The notes: generated by a model not told the origin, from the letters alone. Shown: positions 16,886-26,615, counted from the stretch's first letter. The stretch is DNA of 64,000 nucleotides from Bradyrhizobium sp. LTSP885 (GCF_000938305.1 NZ_JYMT01000042.1:614424-678423); one strand, 5' to 3'. A program made the numbers and translations.

Positions 16886-17881
16886 TCAAATCGTCGGATT
16901 CCAGGCCGACGGGATCAGACGATACTTCGAGCCGTCCTTCTCGACATGGCCGATCGAGGGGAAGGTGAAGTGGAAGCCGACCACGGTCGCCTTCTCTGCG
17001 GCCGCCATGTCGTAGAATTTGTGGCGCGTCTCTTGTGCCACCGCCGGATCGACGTCGAACAGGACATGCCAGTCCGGATTGCGCAGGAAGAACTCCGGAA
17101 TATTGGTGACATCGGACTGGATCAGCACCTTGGAATTTCCTGACGCGACGGCAAAGGACGAATGTCCCGGCGTGTGCCCGGGTGTCGAGATCGAGGTGAT
17201 GCCGGGTGCCACTTCCTTGCCCCAGTCATAGCGCGTCACCTTGGTCTCGATGCCGGCAAAGGTCTTCTTCACATTGGCGAAGTAGTTCTTCATCATCGGG
17301 TTCGACTGGGCCTTGGCCGCGTTCTCGTCGCTGGTCCAGAACTCCCAATCCTTGGCCGGCACCATGATCTCGGCATTGGGAAACGCGATCGAGCCATCGG
17401 CCGCGCGGATGCCGTTGGTATGATCGGGATGCAGATGCGACAGCAGCACAATGTCGATCGCCTTGGCATCGACGCCGGCGGCGGCGAGGTTCTGCAACGT
17501 GCGGCCGACGGCGCCCTTGCTCGGTTCGAGGTTCGCAACCCCGTTGCCGGTATCGATCAGGATCAGCTTGCTGCCGGTGTTGATGAGCTGCGGATTGAAC
17601 GGGACCGTGACCATGCCCTTGGGCATGTAGGCGGCTTCGGCGGCGGCAAGCGCCTGCTCCTTCGGCAGGTTCTTCACAAAGCCATCCGGCATCGGGAACG
17701 TGTTGGCCCCGTCATTGATCGAGGTGCATTCGTAAGCACCGACCTTGTAGCGATAGAAGCCGGGCGCCTGGGCACCTGCGGTAGGCGCCGCGGCATCCGC
17801 GGTCGACATCAGTGGTGAAAGCGTTGCGGCGGCACCGGCAACAGCGGCGCCGGCCAAGAGATCGCGGCGACTTAAGCTCAT
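16886..17881 (-). CDS. exported metallo-beta-lactamase-fold hydrolase (Tat signal)
   Basis: Start MSLSRRDLLAGAAVAGAAAT, after ggggaggattcc, is a twin-arginine signal. The mature domain has the zinc motif LSHLHPDHTNG, a downstream TPGHTPGHSSF and QSDVTN, and a final GFHFTFPSIGHV segment, all typical of the MBL-fold superfamily. At 331 residues it matches periplasmic quorum-quenching-lactonase or MBL-fold hydrolases, but the substrate cannot be read from sequence. There are 170 nt to the next gene downstream, so it is probably a single transcription unit. Confidence 0.9.
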   Translation of the reverse strand: MSLSRRDLLAGAAVAGAAATLSPLMSTADAAAPTAGAQAPGFYRYKVGAYECTSINDGANTFPMPDGFVKNLPKEQALAAAEAAYMPKGMVTVPFNPQLINTGSKLILIDTGNGVANLEPSKGAVGRTLQNLAAAGVDAKAIDIVLLSHLHPDHTNGIRAADGSIAFPNAEIMVPAKDWEFWTSDENAAKAQSNPMMKNYFANVKKTFAGIETKVTRYDWGKEVAPGITSISTPGHTPGHSSFAVASGNSKVLIQSDVTNIPEFFLRNPDWHVLFDVDPAVAQETRHKFYDMAAAEKATVVGFHFTFPSIGHVEKDGSKYRLIPSAWNPTI

Positions 17882-18092
17882 GGAATCCTCCCCGTTGGCC
17901 CGGCGGCACTCCCGTCGCCACGGCGGCGGGAATGTTCTCCCGATGTCGAGAGAAGGCAAGCCGGACGAACGACTGAGCGCCCCGTCAAGTCTAAGGCCAA
18001 TTCAAGTCTAAGGCCAATTGTCGACATGTTCGTTTCGCTATATTGCACGCAGATTCCTTGCATCATGCGGGCACCTCACGGGAAGCAAGACC

Positions 18093-19208
18093 ATGACGGA
18101 GCGCAAGACACGGGTTGCAATCCTGTTCGGCGGGCGTTCTGCCGAGCATGACGTATCGAGGGCGTCCGCGGCAAACGTGCTTCGTTCCCTCGACCCTGAC
18201 AAATACGACGCCACGCTGATCGGCATCACCCGGGACGGCCGCTGGATGGTTGCCGACACAGGGAACGGTGTCGGCACCGGTGCCGGCGCGCTGACCATTC
18301 CAGCCGATGGGCCGCAACTGGCGCTGCTGCCGGGAGGCCAAGGCCGCGCACTGGTTCTGGAAACCCGCGCTGCTGACATCAGGGAATTGCCCGCGTTTGA
18401 TGTCGTCTTCCCGGTGCTGCATGGCCCGAATGGCGAGGATGGTACGGTCCAGGGTGCGCTTGAACTGTCCGATGTGGCCTATATCGGCTCGCGCGTGATG
18501 GGATCGGCCGCCGCGATGGACAAGGACGTCGCCAAGCGGCTGATGCGCGATGCGGGATTGCCTCTCGTCCCCTACGTCGCAATGTCGGCCGCGGCGCCAA
18601 TCACCTATGACGATGCGGTCAGCGCCGTCGGATCGCCGGAGGTCTTCGTCAAGCCGGCCAATATGGGCTCATCGGTTGGCGTATCGAAGGCGCGAACCGC
18701 TGAAGAGTTCGAAACAGCTTGCAGATTGGCGTTTCGCTTCGACACCAAGATATTGATCGAGCGATGCGTCGGGCCGATCAGCGAAGTCGAGTGCGCCGTG
18801 CTCGAAGACTGCGATGGGCGCATCCGCGCGTCGCAGCTCGGAGAGATCGTTCCGTCCGACAAGCACGGCTTCTATTCTTACGACGCGAAGTATCTTGATG
18901 CGGATGGCGCCCTGCTTCAGGTGCCTGCCAAGGTGCCGCCTGCCCTTGCCGATCAGATCAAGGAGCTGGCCATCAAGACGTTCCGCGTGCTCGGTTGCGA
19001 AGGGATGGCGCGCATCGACTTCTTCGTCCACGGCGAGCAGGCGTTCGTGAACGAGGCCAACACCCTTCCCGGCTTCACTGATATCAGCATGTACCCACGG
19101 CTGTGGGAGGCCAGCGGATTGCCTCAATCCGAGCTGATGAATGTCTTGATCGGCCACGCATTGGCGCGTCACAAGCGTTCCAGGAGCCTGGTTTTTGATC
19201 GCGAGTGA
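18093..19208 (+). CDS. ddl: D-alanine--D-alanine ligase
   Basis: ATP-grasp enzyme that makes the D-Ala-D-Ala dipeptide for peptidoglycan. ATG at 18093 is preceded by gggaagcaaga and opens VAILFGGRSAEHDVSRASA. Other signatures are FPVLHGPNGEDGTVQGALEL, FVKPANMGSSVGVSKA, and RIDFFVHGEQAFVNEANTLP with GFTDISMYPRLWEASG. At 371 residues it is of the DdlA length class and lies outside any mur-fts cluster, so it may be a second ligase copy. Confidence 0.95.
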   Translation: MTERKTRVAILFGGRSAEHDVSRASAANVLRSLDPDKYDATLIGITRDGRWMVADTGNGVGTGAGALTIPADGPQLALLPGGQGRALVLETRAADIRELPAFDVVFPVLHGPNGEDGTVQGALELSDVAYIGSRVMGSAAAMDKDVAKRLMRDAGLPLVPYVAMSAAAPITYDDAVSAVGSPEVFVKPANMGSSVGVSKARTAEEFETACRLAFRFDTKILIERCVGPISEVECAVLEDCDGRIRASQLGEIVPSDKHGFYSYDAKYLDADGALLQVPAKVPPALADQIKELAIKTFRVLGCEGMARIDFFVHGEQAFVNEANTLPGFTDISMYPRLWEASGLPQSELMNVLIGHALARHKRSRSLVFDRE

Positions 19209-19262
19209 TTGGTCCGCCTCACCCTCGCCGCCCGGTTCAATGGTCCGGCTCAATGGTGGTGT

Positions 19263-19320
19263 CCCGCCGCCATCGGCGGCGGGAGCGTCTTGCCAGAGCG
19301 GACGCCGGTTCAGACCGGCG
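19263..19320. terminator. two hairpins between convergent ddl and oxidoreductase genes
   Basis: First hairpin cccgccgcc-atc-ggcggcggg (19263-19283), second cgccggt-tcag-accggcg (19303-19320). Neither is followed by a U-tract, so intrinsic termination is uncertain, but they lie in the 123-nt convergent gap. Confidence 0.5.
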
Positions 19321-19331
19321 GATGTTCGCCC

Positions 19332-20471
19332 TTACCCTGCCTTGTTCGGATCTATCAGGAATTTCTCGCCGGTCGCGCGCTTGCCGTAGACCGCGATGTT
19401 GTCTGGTCGCAACGCCTCCTGCAGCGACACCACCCTGGTGTAGTGGCTGGCGAAGGTGGTCTTCAGCTCCGCCACCACGCGCTGGCGCAGCTTGTTGCCC
19501 GCCTCCGGACCGATCTTCATCAGGAACGGAAACAGCAGCCAGCCGCCGATGCCCCAGGCCATGCCGAAGCCGCGCGGCAACTCGATCTCCCTCGTGTCGA
19601 GGCCGCCATAGACATAGACCTGCTTGTGCACGTTCGAGCCGTAGCGGCTGTAGGCCTTGGCTGATTTGTTGATGGCGGTCTCCATCGCCACCAGTATCTG
19701 GCCCGCGAGCTTGCCGCCACCGATCGCATCGAAGGCGATGGTGGCACCGGTCTCGACCAGCGCATTGGTGAGATCATCCATGAAGCCGGGCGCGCTGGAA
19801 TCGACGACATGTTTGGCGCCGATCTGGTGCAGGATCCCGGCCTGCTCCTTGTTGCGCACGATATTGACGAGACCAATGCCGTCCTTGAGGCAGATCCTGT
19901 TGAGCATCTGGCCAAGATTGGATGCCGCCGCCGTATGCGCCAGCGCCTTGTGACCTTCGCGCCGCATCGTCTCGGTCATGCCGAGCGCGGTCAGGGGGTT
20001 GACGAAGCAGGACGCCCCCTCCGCCGCCGTGGTGCCTTCAGGCAGTGGCAGGCATTCATTGACCCGCAGCGTGCGATATTGCGCATACATCGCACCGCCG
20101 ATCATCGCGACCGTCCGGCCCAGCAGCGCCTTGGCGGCCTCCGAGGACCCGGTCCTGATCACGACGCCGGCGCCCTCATTGCCAACGGGCATGGATTCAT
20201 CGAGCCGCGCGGCCATGGCGCCCATCGCCGCCTCTGGAACCCGGGCGGTGATGACCGGTAACTCCCTGGAACCGGAGACTTTCGCCGTCGACATGTCGGC
20301 CGGACCAATCAGCAAGCCGAGGTCGGACGGATTGATCGGCGCCCCTCCGACGCGGACCACGACCTCATCGGGGCCGGGCTCAGGCGTCGGGACGTTGACC
20401 AGCGATATCTCCAGTTCGCCGCTCTTCTTGAGCAGCGATCGCAGCTGCAGCCCATTTTTGCCGTCGCTCAT
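19332..20471 (-). CDS. zinc-independent MDR/quinone-oxidoreductase-type dehydrogenase
   Basis: Medium-chain dehydrogenase/reductase of 379 residues. The ATG at 20471 after gagggaggacatgcg gives MSDGKNGLQLRSLLKKSGEL, followed by the GroES-like domain (VRVGGAPINPSDLGLLIGPA) and MPVGNEGAGVVIRTGSSEAA. The cofactor fold is degenerate: AHTAAASNLGQMLNRICLKD, then IGAKHVVDSSAPGF. Zinc-ligand Cys and His residues are absent, so it is likely NADPH-dependent quinone or enone reduction. The substrate is unknown. Its start is 189 nt from the divergent glycosyltransferase gene. Confidence 0.85.
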   Translation of the reverse strand: MSDGKNGLQLRSLLKKSGELEISLVNVPTPEPGPDEVVVRVGGAPINPSDLGLLIGPADMSTAKVSGSRELPVITARVPEAAMGAMAARLDESMPVGNEGAGVVIRTGSSEAAKALLGRTVAMIGGAMYAQYRTLRVNECLPLPEGTTAAEGASCFVNPLTALGMTETMRREGHKALAHTAAASNLGQMLNRICLKDGIGLVNIVRNKEQAGILHQIGAKHVVDSSAPGFMDDLTNALVETGATIAFDAIGGGKLAGQILVAMETAINKSAKAYSRYGSNVHKQVYVYGGLDTREIELPRGFGMAWGIGGWLLFPFLMKIGPEAGNKLRQRVVAELKTTFASHYTRVVSLQEALRPDNIAVYGKRATGEKFLIDPNKAG

Positions 20472-20660
20472 CGCATGTCCTCCCTCGACTTCCCTTGTAC
20501 TGCCCTGTGCATACTGCATGCCCGCGGGATTGCCGGAGCGCCCAAGGCCCTTGCCGATATGGGCCGGCTCGGCAATGATGTCCAGCCATCCGGCGATTTC
20601 AAAAAAAGACCGTTTCAAGAAAAGCTGCATTCCCGCAGACATTAGAAACAACAATTGCAC

Positions 20661-22205
20661 ATGCCGTCACTTGTCTTGGGGCTTCCCGGCCGGGATTCCC
20701 GTGCGGCCCGCCTCGTGTCATTGATCGCGATTGTCGGCGGTCTCGCCGTCCTGCGCGGGATCTTCGCTGCGATCGTCGATCTGCGGGTCGACGAAGCCTA
20801 TTATTGGACCTGGTCGAAGGAGAACGTGATCTCCTATCTCGACCACCCGCCGCTGATCGCCTGGTGTATTCGCGCCACCACATTCGTGTTCGGCGACACC
20901 AATTTCGGCGTCCGATTCAGCGGCCTCGCCGCGATGCTGATCATGCAGCTGCTGTCTGCCGACATCGTGCGCCGCCTGGTGGACGACAGCCGTTACGTCG
21001 TCCTCGCCGTGCTGCTGCCGGAGGCCTCGCTCGACTACGGGCTCACGATGGCCAAGATCACGCCAGATATCGCGCTGATCCCCTGCGAGCTTGCGATGAT
21101 CTGGGCGCTGGTGCGGCTGTGGCAATCGAACGATTTGCGCTGGTGGCTGGCGGCCGGACTGTTCGGCGGCCTGGCGCTGATGTCGAAATACACCGCCATC
21201 CTGCTGCTGCCGGCGGTGCTCGCCTTTGCACTCGTCCCGAGCTGGCGCAGGCGACAGCTCGCGAGCCCGTGGTTCTGGACCTCTGCCCTTATCGTCCTGA
21301 TCGTGATCTCGCCGCTGCTGTACTGGAACGCGGTCCACGACTGGGCTTCATTCCGGTTCCAGCTCGACCGCGCGCCGCAGGCGGACGGCGTTTCGGGGCG
21401 CTTCCTCGGCGATTTCCTCGGTCTGCAATTCGTGATGGTCGGCATCTTGCTGCTGCCGATCACCTTGATCGGAACCGTGATGATGGCCGTCCGCGGCTAT
21501 CGCACACGGGCCCCGGTTCCGATCCTGCTCTCGACAGCCATGATCGTTCCGTTCGGATTTTTCCTCGAGCATGGCCTCGACGCCCGGGTCGGCGACAGCT
21601 GGCTGTTGTTCGCGTGGCCGATTGGATTCATCTGCGCAACGGTCAACCTGAAACTCTGGCACACGGAGTCCCGCTCGCGACTGGCGCTGTCAGCACCGAA
21701 CGTGATGATCTTCGCGATCGCCTCGGGCGTGGCCACCGTCGTCGCGGCCGGACTCTACTATGTCGTCGGAACCGCCAATTATTTGGGAAAGGACGATCCG
21801 ATCGGCAAGGAAGCCGGCTTCGCCAGCGTCGTCGCCGCCGCCGAAGCCGAGCGCATCGCGTCCGGCGCGACCTGGTTCGTCACCACCGACTACCGGATGT
21901 ATTCGATGCTGCGATGGCACCTGGACGACAAGGTGCCGGTCGCGCAGATCAACGAACGGACCCGCTATATCGGATTTCGCGACCCCGCCCTCGATGGCCC
22001 GGTCGGGCTGTACGTTGCCCCGAAGGTCGATCGCCGGCGCGCGCTCTTGGACAACACCGGCGCGGTGCTGCAAACCGTCGGCGAAGCCGACCTGACGTGG
22101 CGCGGCTTCCGTTACGATGTCTACGCGTTGCAAAGGCTGACCGGCTGGAAGCCCGTGCTATCGCCCCCGGCCGGCGACGCGTTCTACGTCGCCAGCCCCA
22201 ACTAG
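20661..22205 (+). CDS. GT39-family membrane glycosyltransferase (ArnT/PMT type)
   Basis: Polytopic inner-membrane enzyme that transfers a sugar from a polyprenyl-phosphate donor. Family features: the first loop with the acidic DLRVDEAYYWTWSKENVISY and LDHPPLIAWCIRATT, and about eleven predicted membrane helices. The C-terminal periplasmic part contains ATWFVTTDYRMYSMLRWHLD. It is 514 residues from the ATG at 20661; a TTG two codons upstream is an alternative start. No clear ribosome-binding site. Its acceptor is unknown; lipid A or a cell-surface glycan are possible. Confidence 0.85.
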   Translation: MPSLVLGLPGRDSRAARLVSLIAIVGGLAVLRGIFAAIVDLRVDEAYYWTWSKENVISYLDHPPLIAWCIRATTFVFGDTNFGVRFSGLAAMLIMQLLSADIVRRLVDDSRYVVLAVLLPEASLDYGLTMAKITPDIALIPCELAMIWALVRLWQSNDLRWWLAAGLFGGLALMSKYTAILLLPAVLAFALVPSWRRRQLASPWFWTSALIVLIVISPLLYWNAVHDWASFRFQLDRAPQADGVSGRFLGDFLGLQFVMVGILLLPITLIGTVMMAVRGYRTRAPVPILLSTAMIVPFGFFLEHGLDARVGDSWLLFAWPIGFICATVNLKLWHTESRSRLALSAPNVMIFAIASGVATVVAAGLYYVVGTANYLGKDDPIGKEAGFASVVAAAEAERIASGATWFVTTDYRMYSMLRWHLDDKVPVAQINERTRYIGFRDPALDGPVGLYVAPKVDRRRALLDNTGAVLQTVGEADLTWRGFRYDVYALQRLTGWKPVLSPPAGDAFYVASPN

Positions 22206-22253
22206 AGCGTTTTCGAGCGAAGTGGACGTCGGTTCGCGTGAAGAAAACGCGTC
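22206..22253. repeat. 48-bp intergenic repeat, copy 1
   Basis: Begins agcgttttcgagcgaagtgg and ends gaagaaaacgcgtc, so the ends form gcgttttc/gaaaacgc. It matches 46 of 48 bases of the copy at 27143-27190. It begins immediately after the stop codon of the glycosyltransferase gene. Confidence 0.85.
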
Positions 22254-22265
22254 AAAACGAGAGTC

Positions 22266-22306
22266 CAGAGATTCGGGCTCTGATTTAATCAGAGCCCGAA
22301 TCTCTG
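22266..22306. terminator. perfect 20-bp-arm palindrome between convergent genes
   Basis: Left arm cagagattcgggctctgatt (22266-22285), exact complement 22287-22306, with one base between the arms (a loop of three or more unpaired bases in practice). It lies 6 nt before the eno stop codon on the minus strand and 61 nt after the glycosyltransferase stop, well placed as a bidirectional terminator, though there is no long U-run on either side. Confidence 0.75.
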
Positions 22307-22311
22307 AGGGC

Positions 22312-23595
22312 CTACGCCAGCGCCTTCAAGGCCGACCGGCCGGCATACTTCGCCTGGTCGCCGAGCTGCTGCTCGATGCGCAACAGCTGGTTGAACTTGG
22401 CGGTGCGGTCGGAACGCGACAGCGAACCGGTCTTGATCTGCCCGCAATTGGTGGCAACGGCGAGGTCGGCGATGGTCGAATCTTCGGTCTCGCCGGAGCG
22501 GTGCGACATCACGGAGGTGTAGCCGTATTTGTGGGCGAGCTCGACGGCTGCGAGCGTTTCGGTCAGCGTGCCGATCTGGTTGACCTTGATCAGGATCGAA
22601 TTGGCGCGGCCGTTCTTGATGCCGTCGGCAAGGCGGGTGACGTTGGTGACGAACAGATCGTCGCCGACCAGCTGGCACTTGCTGCCGATCGCGTCGGTCA
22701 GCTCCTTCCAGCCCTCCATGTCGTCCTCGGACATGCCGTCCTCGATGCTGACGATCGGATAGCGGGAGACGAGATCGGCAAGGTACTTGACCTGCTCTGA
22801 CCGCGAGCGCGTCTTGTTCTCACCGCCATAGACGTAGGCGCCTTCCCTGAAGAATTCGGTGGACGCGCAGTCGAGGCCGAGCATGACGTCGCCTCCCGCC
22901 TTGTAGCCGGCCTTGCCGATCGCGGTCATGACGAACTCGAGCGCAGCATCGGCCGACGGCAGGTTCGGCGCGAAACCGCCCTCGTCGCCGACATTGGTGT
23001 TGTGGCCGGCCTTCTTCAATTCGCCGCGCAGCGTGTGGAAGATTTCAGAGCCGCAGCGCAGCGCCTCGGCGAAGCTGGTCGCGCCGACCGGCAGGATCAT
23101 GAATTCCTGGAAATCGATCGGATTGTCGGCGTGCACGCCGCCATTGATGATGTTCATCATCGGCACCGGCAGCGTCCGCGCCGAGGTGCCGCCGACGTAA
23201 CGGTACAGCGGCATGTCGAACGATTCGGCGGCCGCCTTGGCGCAGGCCAGCGAGACGCCGAGGATGGCGTTGGCGCCGAGCCGGCTCTTGTTCGGTGTGC
23301 CGTCGAGATCGATCATGATCTGGTCGATCGCGACCTGGTCCTCGACGGAGTAGTCGTTGAGCGCTTCGAATATCTCGCCGTTGACGGCCGCGACCGCCTT
23401 CTGCACGCCCTTGCCGAGATAGCGCGATTTGTCGCCGTCGCGCAGTTCGACCGCCTCATGCGCGCCGGTCGAGGCGCCTGACGGCACCGCCGCACGGCCG
23501 ATCGACCCATCCTCCAGCACCACATCGACCTCGACCGTGGGATTGCCGCGGCTATCCAGGATTTCGCGGCCGATGATGTCGATAATGGCAGTCAT
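22312..23595 (-). CDS. eno: enolase
   Basis: Converts 2-phosphoglycerate to phosphoenolpyruvate in glycolysis; also a degradosome partner in many bacteria. The 427-residue product has all hallmarks: IIDIIGREILDSRGNPTVEV, VPSGASTGAHEAVELRDGD, the metal and substrate loop VGDEGGFAPNLPS, the Mg2+ ligands in GLDCASTEFF and SIEDGMSEDDMEGW, and catalytic Lys in ILIKVNQIGTLTET with SHRSGETEDSTIADLAVA. Start preceded by aaaagaggttctc. Confidence 0.98.
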   Translation of the reverse strand: MTAIIDIIGREILDSRGNPTVEVDVVLEDGSIGRAAVPSGASTGAHEAVELRDGDKSRYLGKGVQKAVAAVNGEIFEALNDYSVEDQVAIDQIMIDLDGTPNKSRLGANAILGVSLACAKAAAESFDMPLYRYVGGTSARTLPVPMMNIINGGVHADNPIDFQEFMILPVGATSFAEALRCGSEIFHTLRGELKKAGHNTNVGDEGGFAPNLPSADAALEFVMTAIGKAGYKAGGDVMLGLDCASTEFFREGAYVYGGENKTRSRSEQVKYLADLVSRYPIVSIEDGMSEDDMEGWKELTDAIGSKCQLVGDDLFVTNVTRLADGIKNGRANSILIKVNQIGTLTETLAAVELAHKYGYTSVMSHRSGETEDSTIADLAVATNCGQIKTGSLSRSDRTAKFNQLLRIEQQLGDQAKYAGRSALKALA

Positions 23596-23871
23596 GAGAA
23601 CCTCTTTTGACAGGGAGGGGGTCGGATGGCGGTGCTTCTACCGCAATGCATCGGAACGGAAAAGGCCGGGTGACGGCGGGCGCGACGAATTCGGAGCCCA
23701 TTATTTCGACACCGCACGGCCGGCTGGCTGCATCAGATCGCGATGCCGGTCGCTGCAGGCCCATCTTCATGGCCGATATTTAATCCGCGGAATCCGAACC
23801 GGGGCGACGGCCCGCCGCGACGGACGAGCAGACCGCCGCAAGGCAAACCACACAACATGCGGGTCCGCGAA

Positions 23872-26553
23872 ATGCCGTCATTCAACTTCGAGTCGATCGA
23901 TGTCCCCGCCGCAGCGGGAACTTATACCTATATCGGCGTGACCGGCGTCGATGCTGCCGGCGATGCCGTCGGCTATTACGGCTATGTCGACGGCGACGAC
24001 GACGCATATTGGCACGGCTTTATCGCCGCAACCCCCAACGGGGTCACCTTCGATCCCCCCGGCTCCACCAGTACAGACGTTAACGGCGTCACGCCCGGCG
24101 GCGAAATCTTCGGCGACTACACCTACCTCAACAAGGAGCATGGCTACGTCGACAACAACGGCGTCGTCACGACCGTCGACATATTTCTCGCCAACAGCAC
24201 GACGGTCACCGGCATCACCGTATCAGGGGAGATTTACGGAAACTTTGCCGGCACCAGTGCAGTTTCCGGCTTCATCGACAACAATGGTAACTATTCCGTC
24301 GTCCAAGTTGCCGGGGCCGCCGCCACGACCGTGGCCGCCATCAACGCCGCGGGCGAGATCGTCGGGACCTATAGCGACTCGAACTATATCTCGCACGGCT
24401 TTGCCAGGGTCGGCAGCGTCACCACGACAATCAACGCCCCCAACGCATACTCGACCAGCGTGGTCGGCGTCAGCGGCAACGGCACCGTGGTCGGAAACTT
24501 CCAGGACCTATCGAACAACCAGCACGCCTTCATCGACAGCAACGGCGTCGTCACGCAGTTCGATATCGCCGGATCCACCGAAACTCAAATCAACGCCATC
24601 ACCGACAGCGGCGAAATCGTCGGTTGGTACCTCGACGCATCAGCACATGTTCACGGCTTCACCGACCAAGGCGGAACCATCACGACGGTCGACGTTCCCG
24701 GATCAACCCAGACCAACATCACGGGCGTCAATTCCGACGGCGAAATCTTCGGGTATTACGACGATGCCAGCTTCCAGCAGCATGGCTTCGTCGGCAATCC
24801 GGTGCCGACTGTCATCGAAGCACTTGGGTCGACCAGCCTGGTCCAGGCTGGAAATGTCTATGATCTCGATCCCGTCGCCGGCGGCACCGGACCGACGCTG
24901 AAGTACCAGGGATCGGCGATCACGGTCGGCGAGTTCGCGGGTTGGTCGCCGATCGGCGCCGAAGCGACGTCAACTGGGTATGATGCGGCCTGGAAGCTCG
25001 CCGGCGCCGATGAGTATACGGTCTGGGCCACCGACGCCAACGGCAACGATACCGTCCAATTGCTCAATTCCGTCTCCGGCAGCAGCGCAGCGCTGGAAGC
25101 ACTGGAGACGACCTTCCATCAGGATCTCAATGGCGATGGTGTGATCGGCATTCCCTCGACGACGATCGAGTCGCAGGGATCGACGAGTCTCGTCCAGTCC
25201 GCGAATGTCTATGATCTCGATCCTGTCGCCGGCGGCACCGGACCGACGCTGAAATACCAGGGATCAGCGATCACGGTCGGCGAGTTCGGGGGCTGGTCGC
25301 CGATCGGCGCTGAGGCAACCTCAACCGGATATGATGTGGCCTGGAAGCTTGCCGGCGCCGATGAGTATACGGTCTGGGCCACCGACGCCAATGGCAATGA
25401 CACCGTCCAATTGCTCAATTCCGTCTCCGGCAGCAGCGCAGCGCTGGAAACACTGGAGACGACCTTCCATCAGGATCTCAACGGCGATGGTGTGATCGGC
25501 ATTCCCTCGACGACGATCGAGTCGTTCGGATCGACGAGTCTCGTCCAGTCCGCGAATGTCTATGATCTCGATCCTGTCGCCGGCGGCACCGGACCGACGC
25601 TGAAGTACCAGGGGTCGGCGATCACGGTCGGCGAGTTTCCCGGCTGGTCGCCGATCGGCGCTGAGGCAACCTCAACCGGATATGATGCGGCCTGGAAGCT
25701 CGCCGGAGCCGATGAGTATACGGTCTGGGCCACCGACGCCAATGGCAATGACACCGTCCAACTGCTCAATTCCGTCTCCGGCAGCAACGCAGCGCTGGAA
25801 ACGCTGGAGACGAGCTTCCACCAGGATATCAATGGCGACGGCGTGATCGGCGCAGCCGCGACCATCAACTCCGGTGCGACGCTCGAGATCACGGCTGCCA
25901 GCTCGGTATCGATCACATTTGGTGGCACAACAGGAAAATTGACCCTCGATCACGCCACGACATTCACCGGCGAGATCATCAGTCTCACCGGGACCGGCAA
26001 TTTGGCGAGTTCAGACCAGATCGATCTCAAGGATATCGTGTTCGGCGCCGGAACGGTTGAATCGTATAGCGGCAATTCCGCCGGTGGCACCCTCACCGTC
26101 AGTGACAGTCAGCATGACACCGCCAAAATTACACTGGTGGGAAACTATACCGCTTCGACATTCACGCTCTCCAACGACGGTACCGGCGGCACGATGGTGA
26201 TCGATCCGCCCAAGACGACCGCGAGTGGCGCCGCTCCCGCAGGCGGACAGCAGCAGGCGGACAGCTTCAATTTCAATTCCAGCCCCGCTCCTCAAACCGC
26301 GGCTCCGTCGCCCTCCGTGACGGTCGGAGGATCGGCCAGCGATCACTTCGTGTTTCAGCCCGGCAGTGGCGTGGACCATTCCGGAAATGCTCTCGCGTTC
26401 ACCGACTTCTCTTCGGCGCCCGCCAACGAGCATCTCGCGGCACTTCAGCATGACGCGTTCGGGGGCGACCCGGGCAATTTCGTCGAGTTCGGCGATCACA
26501 CCGACCTGACGGCACACCTGAGCGATCTCTCCAGCCACAACTTCTTTCACTAG
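23872..26553 (+). CDS. large repetitive calcium-binding-type protein with W-rich repeats
   Basis: A protein of 893 residues with no Sec signal. Residues 1-310 hold about seven irregular repeats of the form GEIxGxYxD...HGFxxxxGxxTTxDxPGSTxT, a propeller-like 'probable extracellular repeat' pattern. Then come three near-identical 117-residue units with STSLVQSANVYDLDPVAGGT, GWSPIGAEATSTGYD and DEYTVWATDANGN, each closing with a DLNGDGVIG loop like an EF-hand. This resembles, from memory, the tryptophan-rich C-terminal domain (W_rich_C). The C-terminus is Gly/Ser/Asp-rich and could be a type I secretion signal. Start is uncertain: ATG at 23857 or 23872 (usual opening MPSFNFESIDVP); 23743 is unlikely. 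Confidence 0.75.
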   Translation: MPSFNFESIDVPAAAGTYTYIGVTGVDAAGDAVGYYGYVDGDDDAYWHGFIAATPNGVTFDPPGSTSTDVNGVTPGGEIFGDYTYLNKEHGYVDNNGVVTTVDIFLANSTTVTGITVSGEIYGNFAGTSAVSGFIDNNGNYSVVQVAGAAATTVAAINAAGEIVGTYSDSNYISHGFARVGSVTTTINAPNAYSTSVVGVSGNGTVVGNFQDLSNNQHAFIDSNGVVTQFDIAGSTETQINAITDSGEIVGWYLDASAHVHGFTDQGGTITTVDVPGSTQTNITGVNSDGEIFGYYDDASFQQHGFVGNPVPTVIEALGSTSLVQAGNVYDLDPVAGGTGPTLKYQGSAITVGEFAGWSPIGAEATSTGYDAAWKLAGADEYTVWATDANGNDTVQLLNSVSGSSAALEALETTFHQDLNGDGVIGIPSTTIESQGSTSLVQSANVYDLDPVAGGTGPTLKYQGSAITVGEFGGWSPIGAEATSTGYDVAWKLAGADEYTVWATDANGNDTVQLLNSVSGSSAALETLETTFHQDLNGDGVIGIPSTTIESFGSTSLVQSANVYDLDPVAGGTGPTLKYQGSAITVGEFPGWSPIGAEATSTGYDAAWKLAGADEYTVWATDANGNDTVQLLNSVSGSNAALETLETSFHQDINGDGVIGAAATINSGATLEITAASSVSITFGGTTGKLTLDHATTFTGEIISLTGTGNLASSDQIDLKDIVFGAGTVESYSGNSAGGTLTVSDSQHDTAKITLVGNYTASTFTLSNDGTGGTMVIDPPKTTASGAAPAGGQQQADSFNFNSSPAPQTAAPSPSVTVGGSASDHFVFQPGSGVDHSGNALAFTDFSSAPANEHLAALQHDAFGGDPGNFVEFGDHTDLTAHLSDLSSHNFFH
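24811..25863 (+). repeat. three tandem 351-bp repeats inside the W-rich gene
   Basis: Units of 351 bp (117 codons) at about 24811-25161, 25162-25512 and 25513-25863. The same phrase, tatgatctcgatccygtcgc, recurs at 24858, 25209 and 25560. The copies differ by only a few bases, indicating recent duplication or gene conversion. Confidence 0.9.
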
Positions 26554-26586
26554 TTTCTCACAGCCCGATCGCGTAAGAGCCAAAGT

Positions 26587-26615
26587 TGTCGTTCGCGACC
26601 GGTTTGCGAACGACA
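26587..26615. terminator. 10-bp stem hairpin after the W-rich gene
   Basis: Arms tgtcgttcgc (26587-26596) and gcgaacgaca (26606-26615) with a 9-nt loop. It lies 33 nt after the gene's stop codon. No U-run follows. It may also be part of the queF leader. Confidence 0.5.

Noticed and set aside
24858..25928. Repeated antisense frames in the tandem-repeat gene
   Set aside because: They recur every 351 bp only because the sense strand repeats; no independent evidence.
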